From Oegoconia quadripuncta (lineage: Eukaryota > Arthropoda > Insecta > Lepidoptera > Autostichidae), in contig OX438741.1 in assembly GCA_949316235.1 (NCBI GenBank), forward strand, positions 11,781,124-11,845,123: 64,000 bases of DNA, read 5' to 3'. Position numbers and translations under genes: made by a program. A model generated the notes under the pieces. The model was not told the DNA's origin. It did not search any database and saw nothing but the letters and a program-made list of their open reading frames with translations. Below, in pieces: positions 11,401-22,477 of the stretch (positions are counted from its first letter, which is position 1; each line of letters begins with the position of its first letter).

Positions 11401-14400
11401 TCACTGGCCAGGGATACCTCACTGAGCATGTAAGCATCACATTGCTGTTTCACATAGGAACTTATGGGTAGGTGACTCCATTGGTATCATCATAGATAAT
11501 GTTGACCAATAAGGAAGTCAAAATGTCCAGCGAGCAAAGAGCCAACAAATCAATTTAGATCATAGCCCATTGGTTACGATAGCGAGGAAATTACGTAATA
11601 ACACCCCAGATACCATCACAAAGTTTTATTTTTATAAAAGGTACCAAACCTTCAAGGTGATGTGATGATTGAACCGGTAAATGGATAGTAAAATTTTTCA
11701 ATGGCTGTTAGCCTTTCACTTAGGGCTGAAGTTGTTTGTTTATTATGTAGTAACTAATTTTAGTGTGTTACTATAATTATTTTTTACATAACAATGGTGT
11801 CGATTCGGATGTACACCAACTAAACTAAAACTAATTTCGTAGTGGTGCCGTCGCATCGTACTGTTCCAGGGAGAAACAGACAGTACTATTTTAAAACTGA
11901 TTTTAGTTTAGTTTGTGTACATCCGAATCGACACCATTGCCATTGACTGATGAAGCTGCAAGTACATTTTCCATTGCATCTAACTTTATATTAATATAAT
12001 TTTCTACAACTGTACCAAATCAATTACTATTTTTTTTTTTAATAAATTGCTGTAACGCTCATCCTCTACAGGACCTGGAGAGCTACATAGCAGAGTTGGT
12101 GCCGTCCCTCGCCGCTCTAGATGGGCTGGACTCATCGTTCACGTCGTTCTACGTGTGCACGTGCGCGAGGAAATTCCTCTTCTTCCTTGACCCCCTAAGG
12201 GTGGGCAGAGTGCGGATACGCGACGTGCTATCCTGCTCGTTTCTAGACGATTTGTTAGAGGTGAGAACAGTATAACAAAATGCTAAGAAGCACATCCTCT
12301 TATCAGAAGAGAGAATATTTTTTTGGAATTCAATTTATAAGACACCTTTCCTAAATATCAAGCTTTTACTTTCATTCACATTCAAAGAAGCGAAATTATA
12401 TTTAAGAAACTCTTATGTTATGAAATCACATGTCAAATTCGTATATATGTAGATGATAAGCGAGCATGGAATTAATGAGGAAGGCTTGTGGAAGTTTCCA
12501 AAAAATATTGAAAAGCGTCGGTGGCTCAGCGGCTAAAACGCGGTCTCCCAATTTGGGAGATCCGGGTTCGATTCCCAGGCAGGCATGTACCAAACATTTT
12601 ACATTAATACATTTTAAATTTAATTACTCATGTGCCTTTATCCGATCGGTGAAAGCAAGCATCGTAAGGAAACCTGCATACCTGACAAATAAAAATTTAA
12701 AAGCAGGCTTTTGGAAATTTCCAAACAATATTGAAAAGCGTCGGTGCCTCAGCGGCTAAAACGCGGTCTCCCAATTTGGGAGATCCGGGTTCGGTTCCCA
12801 GGCAGGCATGTACCAAACATTATACATTAATACATTTTAAATTTAATTACTCATGTGCCTTTATCCGATCGGTGAAAGAAAACATCGTAAGGAAACCTGC
12901 ATACCTGACAAATAAAAATTTAAAGGCATGTGAAGTCCCTAACCCGCATTGGGCCACTATGGTCCATACTCCCTCATCATACGAGGGAAGGCCTATATCT
13001 CTGCAGTGGGATGTTTACAAGCTAAGCGATAACTTGTATCAACACATACATTATATGGAGATCAATTTTTAGTAATCTCACAAATGAACAACTGTTAAAC
13101 ACCTGGTTAAGGCCTGTGTAGTAAGGCTGTTCAATTTGTTTCATAATTGACAGCTCCGCGAGGAAGACCTTCCTATGGAACTTCAGGAGCAGAACTGGTT
13201 CAGCGCGGCGTCGGCCCTTCGCGTCTATGGACAGTACCTCAACCTGGATAGGGACCACAACGGCATGTTAAGCATTAACGAGCTCGCTGGGTAAGTTCAA
13301 ACAGCAAACGTGAATGATACCTGTATTCAACGTCATAATAATATCAAACTTCAAGCATTTATTTCAGCGTAAGATACATGATATCATTTGTTGAATGTCA
13401 ATTTAAATCTATTGGAAATAAAAATAGGGCTTAAGCATATCTCGGTCAGTCAGTATGTCCAAGCTACCACCGCTTCGGAAAGGGAAATCATCTGTGGGAA
13501 AAGAAGCGGCGCAAGAAACCCACAGGATCATTTTTCTTTTCTTTTTTTTATATATATAAAAGTATACAACCAATACAATTTTATAATTTTGGCGAAGTAT
13601 ACCAATCGTTTTTGTCATTCAGGTAATCACTAATTTTGTAATAACCTTTTTTTGTTAATGTTGTTTTGACATGGTTTTTACATTGTTTTTCATTTAGATT
13701 TTTTTTTTTTATGCACGACGGTTTCGTACTTGACCTCAATCACACCTGATGTTAAGTGAAGAAGAGGTCGAAGGTGGATGCGTACTGACCCGGAAACCCC
13801 AACACATTTGAGATTAATGATATTCTCAGGTATAAGGTTATAAAAATCTAGTCCCAAACTTAAATACAAAATAAATTTAAAAATCACTGACCTGCACTCG
13901 ACAAGCCTAAAAGCTAAATATAAATCATACATAAATAGATTTGATTACGGTTATTTTCGAGAATTTCAAATTTTTGATAAAAACGGCCACTTTTTTTATA
14001 AGCTTGAATGATGGAAAATAACTCCGATTAAAGTTATTTATGTATTATTTATAATTAGCTTTTAGACGTCTCGAGTGCAGATCAGAGCGATTGTTTTGAT
14101 TTATTCTGTATTTAAAAAGAAATCTTAATTTATCCAATGAGGGCGCCACTGGACGGAATAAACCCTCTTGTTTGTTTGTTTGTTTGTAAACGCTTTATTG
14201 TACAAAAAGGCAATACATTAATTTTGCATTGATACATAAATTGAGTACAACGGCGGACTTATCCCAAAGAGGGATTTCTTCCAGTCAACCATAGGGTTAG
14301 TTAGAAAACAGCAGATTGGGCGTATACAAATTACAGCAAATTCAAACTAAAGCAAAGCAAATACCTACACTACACACTAACAAATATATATATATATAAG

Positions 14401-17400
14401 TATATAAAAGTAATAAGAAAAATATATAATAATACATATACATACATACAACTATATCTTAATAAAATATATACCTACATACTAATAATACATATAAATA
14501 AATATGTATATAAATAAGGAAATACTTAAAGAGAGGATTTAACACGCAGTTGTCATTCATCAAAAGTAGCTACCGCTCAAAACGCGTTAGAACCAGAGAG
14601 CTTTTTGATGTTAGTTTTAAAAGCATTTAGTGATGGAGACTTTCTCACATGCAGCGGCAGTTGGTTCCACAATCGTACAGCCTGGACAGTAAAGGACTTG
14701 GTATAAGAGTGAGTGAGGTGACTGGGGAAACCAAGTTTCAGGTTGTTACCCGAACGCAGCCGTCCTCCACTCGCGTCACACATATAATAGAATCTCTCCC
14801 GTAAGTATTTAGGAGCTGCTGGATTAAATAAGATGTTATACAGAAGAAAGAGTATGTGTGAGTTTCTCCGTGTACGGATAGTAGGCCACTTTAATTTTAG
14901 ACGGAACGCAGAAATGTGGTCATATTTCCTTAATCCAAACACATAGCGTATGCACACGTTTTGCAAGCGTTCCATTTTATCCAGCAGTTCCTCAGTCAGA
15001 TCAAGATATGCCACATCGCCATAATCCAAAAGGGGAAGAAGAAGAGATTGCGCTAACATACTCCTGGTTTCAACAGGCAGGAAGTTTTGCATTCACTTCA
15101 GGGAGTGTAAAGAGGCAAAGATTTTGCGGCTCACCTCACCAATGTGAGCAGTCCAGGATAGTGTTTGGTCCATAATGAGACCCAGATTTTTTACAGTAGC
15201 TGAATATGGGATTATTGTTCCGTCAAAACAGATATTGGGTAACATTATGGCGTGTAGTTTCGAAACATAGTGGGGACTGCCAACTATGATGGCCTGTGAT
15301 TTCGCGGGGTTTACCAACAACCCAAACCTCCCTGCCCAGTTGGAAACAGCTACCAGGTCTTCATTAATGATGTCGGTAGCAGAAGAGAAATTTGGAAACG
15401 TAGCCGAGGCGTAGAGTTGCAAATCGTCAGCATATAGGTGGTAGGAAGAAGATAACAAGGAAGTAATACCATTAATGAATATAGAAAAGAGAAGCGGGGA
15501 GAGCACTCCACCTTGTGGAACACCTGCTGTAAGTCGGCACCACTCAGACCGGTCATTATCAACTTTAACAAGCTGACAACGGTCGAAAAGGTATGAATGA
15601 AACCATGAGATGGCTGTCGGAGACAAACGAAGCGTTCTGAGCACTTCCAGCAACAAGTCGAAATCTACTGTGTTGAAGGCACTGCTGAAATCTAACAGCA
15701 CTAGAAGGGTGAGCTTTTTGTCCTCAATATTAGATCGAATGTCGTCAGTGACTTTCACAAGTGCAGACGCTGTACTGTGCCCAGAACGAAACCCAGACTG
15801 ATATGAGCTAAGAATGTTATGTCGATTTAGATGGCAGGATAGACGTTGGTGCACATAGTGCTCCAGCACCTTTGAAAGAACGGGAAGGATAGAAATAGGA
15901 CGAAACTGAGAGAAGGACGAGGGATTAGGTTTTTTTGGAAGAGGAATGACATGAGCATACTTCCAGGAAGACGGGAAGACACCGGTAGAAAGGGAATGAT
16001 TAAGGATATGAGCCAGGTAGGGAGCAATGTGGTCTAAGATAGGAGTAAACATGTCCATGCTCAATCCATCATTTCCAACCGCTTTCGTCTTAATAGACTT
16101 TAGGAGTTTAACCACATCTCCGGCAGTCATCTCACCAAGTTCTAATTGAGAAATAATGTGGGTATTCAGCGAGCCTGCTAAGAAGGACAAAGTGCCCTGT
16201 TTAACAGAGGGATCTAAAGAAACGGGGGAGGTACTAAAGTGCTTGTTTAGTGCGTTAAGGTCAAGATTATTGAGAGGAGAATTTTGAGATTTACCCACAC
16301 CCATAGTTTTCAAAAACTTCCAGAGTTTATCCTGCGGACAGTTTTCGATCGAGGAGTGAATGTGGTGTCGCCTAGCTTTCCTACAAATCCTATTGCAGCG
16401 AGTTCGCAACTCCACGTAAATATCGCGATTCAAATCTGAAGAGTCCTGTCGGAATCTGATATGCGCCCTATCCCTTTTTGCCATGAGTGCCTTGATCTCC
16501 GTGGTAAGCCAGGGCGCCGGGAAATGCCTTACGCGTGTCGGTTTTAGTGGAGCATGCTTATCAAACGTATTGAGCATAATGGCATTAAATAGTTCAATCT
16601 TTGAGTCTACATGTGGAGCAGAAAACACCGGCTCCCAGTCGGCCTTGCTTATATCATTTTGAAGCGCCTGATGATCGATTCCACCAAGATTCCGTAATAG
16701 AAGGACTTTATGCCTACGTTTGGGAGAACGAATTTTATATGAGGCATAGATAAGATCGTGTTTTGAGAAAGCGGGAGCGTGGAACTGACCATGCGCAGAA
16801 ACAAAATCGGGACACGAAGTTATAACCAGATCCAAAAGGGACGGGGAACCATTGTGGGGAAAGTGAGTAGCATTGAGGGGCAAAATGTGAAGATCGACAG
16901 ACTTGAAGAGCGAGACCAGAGATTTAGCCCGATGGTCATCCTTGATCAGGCACGTATTAAAGTCTCCCGTTAAAATTACATGATTATAGCTAGGACGAAG
17001 ATCGGTCAAAAGTGCTTCCAGCTCGTTAAAATAATTTATCTGTAGCGAGGGACTGTAGAACACACCAAGAAGCAGTTTATTGTGGTGAAGCGTTACCTCT
17101 AAGAAGAGATACTCAGGGGAGTTAAGTAACGAGGGTGACTGTGCGACTATCTGGCATGGGATATCACTGCGCAAGTAAATGGCAACCCCCCCACAGCCAA
17201 CCGTCTTATTTGTCCCCCCAGTCACTCTTACACAAGTCCTGTCGTGCCTAATAAGGCGATAGCCTGGTAAAGGATACAGTGTGGATGGTAATGTCGGCTT
17301 CAGAAAAGATTCAGAAATGAGGACCGCATGCAAGTGCTTAGTGGAAAAAGTAGTTAGCAAATCTGTGTAATGGCCCGCGACACTTTGTGCGTTTATGTGT

Positions 17401-20400
17401 GCAATGTTAAAGTTCTTGGATTGTGATGACAGGGTTGTATGCAGATTATCTCCAAGAGTAGGAGTTTCCGGGACATCACCCTCAGCACTAAGCAAGCTCT
17501 CTGATGATGATGATGACAGTGAGAAATATTCACTATCTGAATCCTTATTAAAAAGATCAGACATTATAAAAAAATGTATATAAAACGAATATATGTATAT
17601 GTAATATATATGAATAAAATATGGATTAATGAATAAATAACTTCCTAACTAAATAAATAAATGTAACTATTAATTATATTGTGCTAATATAAAATTATAT
17701 CTTAAGTAAATACAGGTTCAACTGTTTTGTCTAACTAACTCGCTGGCAGTTACAACACTATTGTTTAAACAAATGTTCGTACAAGTAAAATTCCTAACAA
17801 CGCAATAAACCAGACAACAATAAAAACAGATAAAAGATTATTTAGAAAACTGCGTGTCATAACGTAACAGCGGGCCGCAGGAACGTAAGCGGGATAGCAT
17901 TATATTCGATAGAAAATTAGACAGAGACAGATATAGATTATCAATCAGTTATCAATATTATTGTATGCCTCTGAGATTCGAGCTGTTTCCGAACGAACGA
18001 AACGCCACTGTCACGATACGTCACTGTCAAATACTGAAGTTCAAAATAAAATGAAGTTGAGGTTACTTTTACATAAAAACAAATCATGGTGAACAGATAA
18101 AAATAGGAGGTCGCGCAATAAAACAATTATGCAGGAACCCACTAAGCCATGTAGCGATCAACATCAGGATTTCACCTTGCTTTTGGACGTACCGGCACGG
18201 GGCTTATTTGGTGGTCTAGTTCTTTCGTCTTTCGCCGGGGCAGCTGTTGAACTCTTGGTGCTATCATCATCCGTCGCCCCGGTGATCGACCGCAACTCAG
18301 TCAAGGAAGTAATCTTGCGGCGTGTGCCGTCTGGGCAAATTACCACCACCTTACCGTCCGCCGTCCAACATCCCTTTACACCAAAAATTTTGCGTGCTTC
18401 AAGAAAAGCAGCGTGACGGGTGGAGGTCAGGAACTCTGATAACGTCAACCCACTACCCTTCAGTCTACTCTTGCCTGTCCAGACAGCATTGCGAATGTGT
18501 TGACTCACAAACCGGGCCAAAATAGGACGAGGTTTCTGAGAGTCTATTTTCTTACCCAGTCGATGACATGTCACAAGTGAATGAGCAGTGATTTCAGGCA
18601 GTTGAAGATTATCGTTACAAACACTGATCACTTTCTTTGTGATGTCTTGTGAGGTTTCTGATACACCATGCAGTAGTAAAACATTTGTACGAGACCTTGT
18701 TTCTAATGCGTCCACTGTATTGAACACAAGCTCCATCTGCATCCTGAGACTGCTTATTGCTTTCCACACAAAGGTTTTAAAGATGTGATAATCGTTGGGC
18801 AGTGCTGCAGTGTCTCCTTTAAGACTGGGTGAGGCAGACTTCTCAAATGCTGCCATTCTCGAAGAAACCATCTCAGTCATATCGTCCATCTTCTTCCTCA
18901 GCTCTGCGATGGGGTCCATAGTGAACAGTGAGTGTGAAAAGAGTGATTATAACTGACAACGATAGGTATGTTACTCTATGCCATGTAGCCAAACTTTAAT
19001 GAATTTATATTGACTAAAACTAATTATTTTAATTTATTAAAGAGGTCCACTTAAATTTGCGTCTTACTTTGTCAACTACCCGAAAAAAAAAAGCCTCTTC
19101 CCCTCTTCATCATACCAGCCCGTAAACATCCCACTGCAGGGATATAGGGCCTTTCCTCGTATAATGAGGGAGTATGGGCCATAGTCCACCACGCTGGCCC
19201 AATAAGAGTTTGGTGTCTTCACATGCCTTAGGATTTTTATTTCTCAAGCATGCAGGTTTCCTCATGATGATGTTTTCCTTCACAGTTTAGGAGCAATCGA
19301 ATTAAATTTAAAAACTCATTGGTACATGGCTTGCCTGGGAATCGAACCCGGACCTCCCAAATTGGGAGACCTGTTGACCCACCGACGCTCAATCGCAATC
19401 CGAAGCACGGAAATGGAAACGCAACTAGTGTTGACCTGGTCACCCATCCACGTAAACGAGTGGATTATGCATCATCCCTTTTACTTCCAGATACGGCTCA
19501 GGTACATTGACCCGCGCGTTCCTACAGCGCGTTTTCCAACAGTGTCTCACTTACGACGGCGAGATGGATTACAAGACGTATCTCGATTTGGTGCTGGCAC
19601 TTGAGAACAGGAAGCAGCCGGCAGCGCTCGCGTATCTGTTCAGGATACTAGATATCAACTCGCAGGGGTACCTGGACGCTTTCACATTGAACTACTTCTT
19701 CAAGGTAATTAATAAACAAGCTTTTAATGGAGTCCGTGACTGAACATCGAAATAGAAATATGCGAAGAACTGTAGTTACCTGTAGTGGAACTACCTATGC
19801 ACATCTCTTTTTCCTTTTGTCACATCATTATCATTCATTTAACTTGTTATCATAATTACTACTCAACACTAGCTGTATCAACAACGTACACTTTTCACTC
19901 ACGATTGACCACAAATGTACACGCAGACGGGAACATGCGCGTACTTTTATACACTCGTACTTGTGGGGGTTGTAACTGAAAACCAGATTACACTGAGTTA
20001 TAAACCCATTTGTGCTACTGGTGCACACACTCGCTCTTTGTATTTTCTATCCTTTACTGTTATTTGTATGTATATTTCTTTGTAATTTAAATGTGTAGTT
20101 GCGTGAACGCAGTGGCGTAAATAAATGCTTTATCTTATCCTTTACTGTTATTTGTATGTATATTTCTTTGTAATTTAAATGTGTAGTTGCGTGAACGCAG
20201 TGGCGTAAATAAATGCTTTATCTATCTAGTTCGAAAGATCGTAGTTCCGATACTCTGTTAGTCGATACATTGCTTGTGTGATAAAGCCTACAGCGACAGA
20301 ATATTTCTTCGACAAACGCTAGCGCGGAAGAACTCCCCGGTATGTTCAACCTAACATCGAAGGCTAAAGCGGGACTAGCCTTTCCCGTCTGAACCTAACC

Positions 20401-21202
20401 AGCAGTGTCGAGGTACTGCGACCAATCTTGCTCGATCGCTACAAAGGTCTCTTTCGCACTAGCGTTCGTCAAAAAAGTATTCTATCGCTGTATGGATAAG
20501 CAATGTGTCGACCAATAGTGTCCAGTTTATGACTGTTGTTTATTTTATTTGTAATTTTTATTTTGTAGTTCTGGCGAAATTTAAGGGACTCTATTCACAA
20601 GTTCCTTCCCCAGGTTTTGCCGAATTGGTGTTTATTAATTAATCTGTCGGCAAGTTTTCTAGATTTGGGGAAGTCTTCATTTGTTACTTTTCCGTAAGGC
20701 AGGTCCACAACAACATCTAAATGATGGGTTTGAATCCCGAGGTTTTGGTAGAGCACATTTAAATGTTCACCTGGGTCTATCAGCTGTACGACCTCACCAA
20801 GCAGCAATGATGATACGTTCTAGCTGCTTGGGATAAGATAAGTGCGCTTCCACCTTCGGTCTCATCTTCACTTAATATCAAGCGTGATTGAAATCAAGCG
20901 GTGACCACAAACTATCACACATTGGACTCTGGAACCTATATTACGATTTTTCATTGCAATAATCTTCACAGGCAATTCAAGAACAAATGATCGCCCACGG
21001 CGCTGAGCCAGTCAACTTTGACGACGTGAAAGACGAGATCTTCGACATGATCCGCCCGGAGCATCCATCGCGGATCACCCTTCAGGACCTAATCCGGAGC
21101 GGCCATGGGCATACAGCTGTCTCCATACTGCTGGAGCTGCACGGGTTCTGGGCATATGAGAATAGGGAGGCTTTAGCTGCCGCAGGTGACCACAGCACCT
21201 GA
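8467..21202 (+). CDS. PPP2R3C: PP2A regulatory subunit B'' gamma (PPP2R3C/G5PR)
   Basis: Seven coding exons are supported by GT/AG junctions and matching phases: 8467-8608, 9417-9768, 11258-11429, 12072-12260, 13154-13290, 19491-19704 and 20972-21202. Together they encode 478 aa, against about 453 aa in vertebrates. The protein aligns colinearly with vertebrate PPP2R3C. Conserved blocks are the PRFYF-like IPKFYFKLP, LREETRAQFLQRKSKELLDN, FNYVMRRVW, RIGLSLYDVTGQGYL, FFLDPLR, SCSFLDDLLELR and TYDGEMDYKTYLDLVLALENR. A canonical EF-hand loop, DRDHNGMLSINE, lies at residues 317-328. A weaker one follows around LDINSQGYLDAF. The last exon carries DVKDEIFDM and FWAYENREAL. Family knowledge: the protein targets the PP2A (and PP5) catalytic subunit and acts in the cytosol, nucleus and at centrosomes. 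The start at 8467 gives MSDLKDKK; an upstream in-frame ATG at 8428 is possible but lies before a likely acceptor. Intron 5 (6.2 kb) holds a full LINE. No breaks are seen. Confidence 0.96.
9783..10048 (-). repeat. SINE family 1
   Basis: This is a nearly complete reverse-orientation copy in PPP2R3C intron 2, with the B box complement GGGGATCGAAC. It begins 14 bp after the exon 2 donor. Confidence 0.85.
10575..11026. mobile_element. Non-autonomous hAT-like transposon
   Basis: The 452-bp element starts TAGTGATGCAACGGA and ends with the exact inverse TCCGTTGCATCACTA. It is flanked by a perfect 8-bp direct repeat, ATATTTAC (10567-10574 and 11027-11034). TIR type and 8-bp target duplication fit the hAT superfamily. 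The interior is non-coding, with repeated CTGTTTCCG motifs. It lies in PPP2R3C intron 2. Confidence 0.93.
11455..11605. repeat. MITE family 1-like, diverged
   Basis: It shows the same layout as 1229-1373: a central segment between ATTGGT-type motifs and a right end CGATAGCGAGGAAATTACGT. Confidence 0.45.
11792..11939. mobile_element. Palindromic MITE (148 bp)
   Basis: The left end starts CAATGGTGTCGATTCGGATG. The right end is its near-perfect inverse over about 40 bp, with a loop of about 65 bp between. It lies in PPP2R3C intron 3. It has no coding capacity, and the target duplication is not obvious. Confidence 0.85.
12489..13020 (+). repeat. SINE family 4, tandemly duplicated (223-bp period)
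   Basis: Two heads, at 12511 and 12734, carry the B box GGGTTCGATTCCC or GGGTTCGGTTCCC. The A-box-like TGGCTCAGCGG of copy 1 is TGCCTCAGCGG in copy 2. The duplication includes the 5' flanking TTTCCAAA.AATATTG. The second copy has the full 3' body, ending in GGGATGTTTACAAGCT. Confidence 0.85.
13353..13510. repeat. Dispersed repeat, pair with 24500-24670
   Basis: About 155 bp with CTTCAAGCATTTATTTCA and CTTCGGAAAGGGAAATCATC is repeated in the last OPLAH intron. It is probably a LINE 3' segment. Confidence 0.65.
13699..13814 (-). repeat. SINE family 1, 3' part only
   Basis: This has the T-rich end, ATGCACGACGG, and the CACACCTGATGTTAAGTGAA body. It is truncated before the tRNA-like head. Confidence 0.8.
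13935..14165 (-). repeat. MITE family 2
   Basis: This is the reverse complement of the copy at 61873-62100. Both contain GGGCGCCACTGGACGGAATA at one end and a GAGAATTTCAAATTTTTGAT segment at the other. The LINE 3' tail at 14169 abuts its end. Confidence 0.75.
14577..17564 (-). pseudogene. LINE ORF2 (endonuclease + reverse transcriptase), one nonsense codon
   Basis: The frame from 17564 runs 823 codons to a TGA at 15093-15095. It then stays open in the same frame for 171 more codons to 14577, so a single stop splits an otherwise continuous ORF of about 995 codons. An APE-type endonuclease occupies roughly the first 250 residues (HINAQSV, GGVAIYL, LTGDFNT, SKHDL). The reverse transcriptase follows with [42 protein letters not shown] and the catalytic YADD. 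The downstream piece carries the typical C-terminal LLDYGDVAY and AVRLWNQLPLHVR motifs. The stop falls after the catalytic core. The copy is young but probably inactive, unless read-through occurs or this is a sequence error. Confidence 0.9.
18164..18919 (-). CDS. LINE ORF1 (RNA-binding, L1-ORF1p-like)
   Basis: The 251-aa ORF starts MDPIAELRKKMDDM, a short amphipathic and possibly coiled-coil stretch. Around residues 75-200 it shows a pattern like the RRM and C-terminal domains of L1-type ORF1 proteins: NVLLLHGVSE, a CHRLGKK motif, RPILARFVS, LKGSGLTLSEFLT and then ARKIFG. The tail is basic and Pro/Ser-rich. ORF1 proteins of this kind bind the element RNA to form the retrotransposition particle. 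No zinc knuckle is seen. The frame is intact, about 600 bp upstream of ORF2. Confidence 0.8.
   Translation of the reverse strand: MDPIAELRKKMDDMTEMVSSRMAAFEKSASPSLKGDTAALPNDYHIFKTFVWKAISSLRMQMELVFNTVDALETRSRTNVLLLHGVSETSQDITKKVISVCNDNLQLPEITAHSLVTCHRLGKKIDSQKPRPILARFVSQHIRNAVWTGKSRLKGSGLTLSEFLTSTRHAAFLEARKIFGVKGCWTADGKVVVICPDGTRRKITSLTELRSITGATDDDSTKSSTAAPAKDERTRPPNKPRAGTSKSKVKS
19108..19392 (-). repeat. SINE family 4
   Basis: This is a complete copy in reverse orientation, from CAGCCCGTAAACATCCCACT to the head complement ACCGACGCT. Its head lies about 100 bp before PPP2R3C exon 6. Confidence 0.85.
20049..20224. repeat. Tandem duplication 2 x 88 bp
   Basis: 20049-20136 and 20137-20224 are essentially identical and each ends with AATAAATGCTTTATCT. 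The unit looks like a LINE 3' terminus (GCGTAAATAAATGCTTTATC) duplicated in tandem. Confidence 0.9.
20240..20518. mobile_element. Long inverted-repeat MITE
   Basis: The left arm includes ACATTGCTTGTG and ACAAACGCTAGCGCG. The right arm carries the inverse set, ending AAGCAATGTGTCGACC. The arms are about 70 bp with scattered mismatches. The element is non-coding and lies in PPP2R3C intron 6. Confidence 0.7.
20730..20905 (+). repeat. SINE family 1, old diverged copy
   Basis: Recognisable parts are AGAGCACATTTAAATGTTCA, CAAGCAGCAATGATGATA and CTCATCTTCACTTAATATCA. Confidence 0.6.
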
Positions 21203-21750
21203 CAGATGGATGCGCTGGACTTCAGCGAAAGAAGGTTTAGTTGGATGATATAGTTGTATCTTGAATGAAAAGTACCAGGGTAACAGAAGTGTAAAGCATA
21301 TGTATTACCCTTGGTGGTCTACGAAGCGATGTATAGAACACAATAGTACATCCACATTTAAAGGGTACTCTGATTTCAAAGCACCAGGCAAACATGGTTA
21401 AGCTGGACTTCAGCGAAAGGTTTCGTTATGAGAATCTTGAATTAAAAAAGTTGCAGGTGTTACAGAAGTATAAAGCATATGAGTAATCCCATGGTGGTCT
21501 ATGAAGCAAGATGTCCTTGTCCACAAGGTAAAACGTCATAACAGCAAGCAGCAGCTTTGTTTAGCTTCAAAGAGCAATAGTACAAAAATAATCATGAGCT
21601 CTGACCTGTGTTTTGTGGGAGTATGACGGGTTTTGGCCATTGCCAAATAGCTAACTTCAAAGGGAATATAAACGCTATGCTGTCTTCATACTCGTGAAGG
21701 TCAATCGCGCTAAGTTTCAACGATAATACCAAAACTAAACCATAACTAAA
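21203..21750 (+). other. PPP2R3C 3' flank with internal duplication
   Basis: The segment CTGGACTTCAGCGAAAG onward (about 21224-21320) recurs in diverged form at about 21402-21515. Both copies contain ACAGAAGT.TAAAGCATATG and TGGTGGTCTA. A possible variant poly(A) signal ATTAAA lies at 21441-21446; I see no AATAAA closer to the stop. Confidence 0.6.
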
Positions 21751-21751
21751 A

Positions 21752-22094
21752 AATTTTTTTTTTTTTTTTTATGTACGACGGGTTCGTACTTGACCTCAAT
21801 CACACCTGATGTTAAGTGAAGATGAAGTCGAAGGTGGAAGCGTACTAACCCGGAAACCCCAACACATTTGGGGGACTGGCTATCTTATCTCTGACAACCG
21901 GAACACAACAATGCTATTAACATTGCTGCTTGGCGGCAGATTTGGATAAGATGGTGGTAGCTAGCCAGGCGGACATTTTAATATGCCCTACCACCAACCA
22001 AACCGAGTACTTAAACATGTACCCCGCTGGGGATCGAACCCGCGACCTCCGAATCTCAAACTCAGTGTTGTTTACATTGAGCCACGGAGGCGGT
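21752..22094 (-). repeat. SINE family 1, full length
   Basis: This is a complete reverse copy from the T-rich tail to the head complement GCCACGGAGGCGG. Confidence 0.9.
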
Positions 22095-22309
22095 TAAACG
22101 TTACTTACTTTAAGCACACGTTTCTACGCGCGCTATTCATTTGAGCGGAAATTAGCCTAGTATTTTTAATACTCTTGGTAAGCTCCAAACGCATCGTACA
22201 GAAATAATAGCGCGATACCATTTTTTACATCAGCTAAACCAAAACTATTCCGTTCGAACGGTAACACTGTTGTAAAATAACGCGATTGGCCCCTGGAACT
22301 GCATACAAC

Positions 22310-22400
22310 CCATGGGTTCTGGACGTATGAGAATAAGGAGGTTTTAGCTGCAGCAGGTGACCACAGCACCTGCTGGACCTACGCGAAAGGAGAGATATTA
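22310..22400 (+). pseudogene. Degenerate duplicate of the PPP2R3C terminal exon end
   Basis: It encodes HGFWTYENKEVLAAAGDHST. The true exon end at about 21139-21202 encodes HGFWAYENREALAAAGDHST. The stop codon of the gene is replaced by a Cys codon, and the frame continues for about a dozen codons. Only the 3' part of the exon is present, about 1.1 kb downstream of the original, with no upstream splice site recognised. Confidence 0.85.
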
Positions 22401-22477
22401 AACACAGGGTAACTTTATACAAAGAATGTAAAAGTACTAGGAAAACAGTAACCTATAAGAACAATAATATAATAATA

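Larger units (their letters stand above)
14169..18950 (-). mobile_element. Non-LTR retrotransposon, nearly full length
   Basis: The element runs from just upstream of ORF1 (about 18950) to a (TTTG/CAAA)n tail at 14169-14188. It has an AATAAAG signal near the tail. It holds an L1-ORF1p-like ORF1, a spacer of about 600 bp and an EN/RT ORF2. ORF content and the short-repeat 3' tail suggest the Jockey/CR1 group; the exact clade cannot be fixed by eye. It lies antisense in PPP2R3C intron 5. The 5' end and a target duplication were not resolved. Confidence 0.85.
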
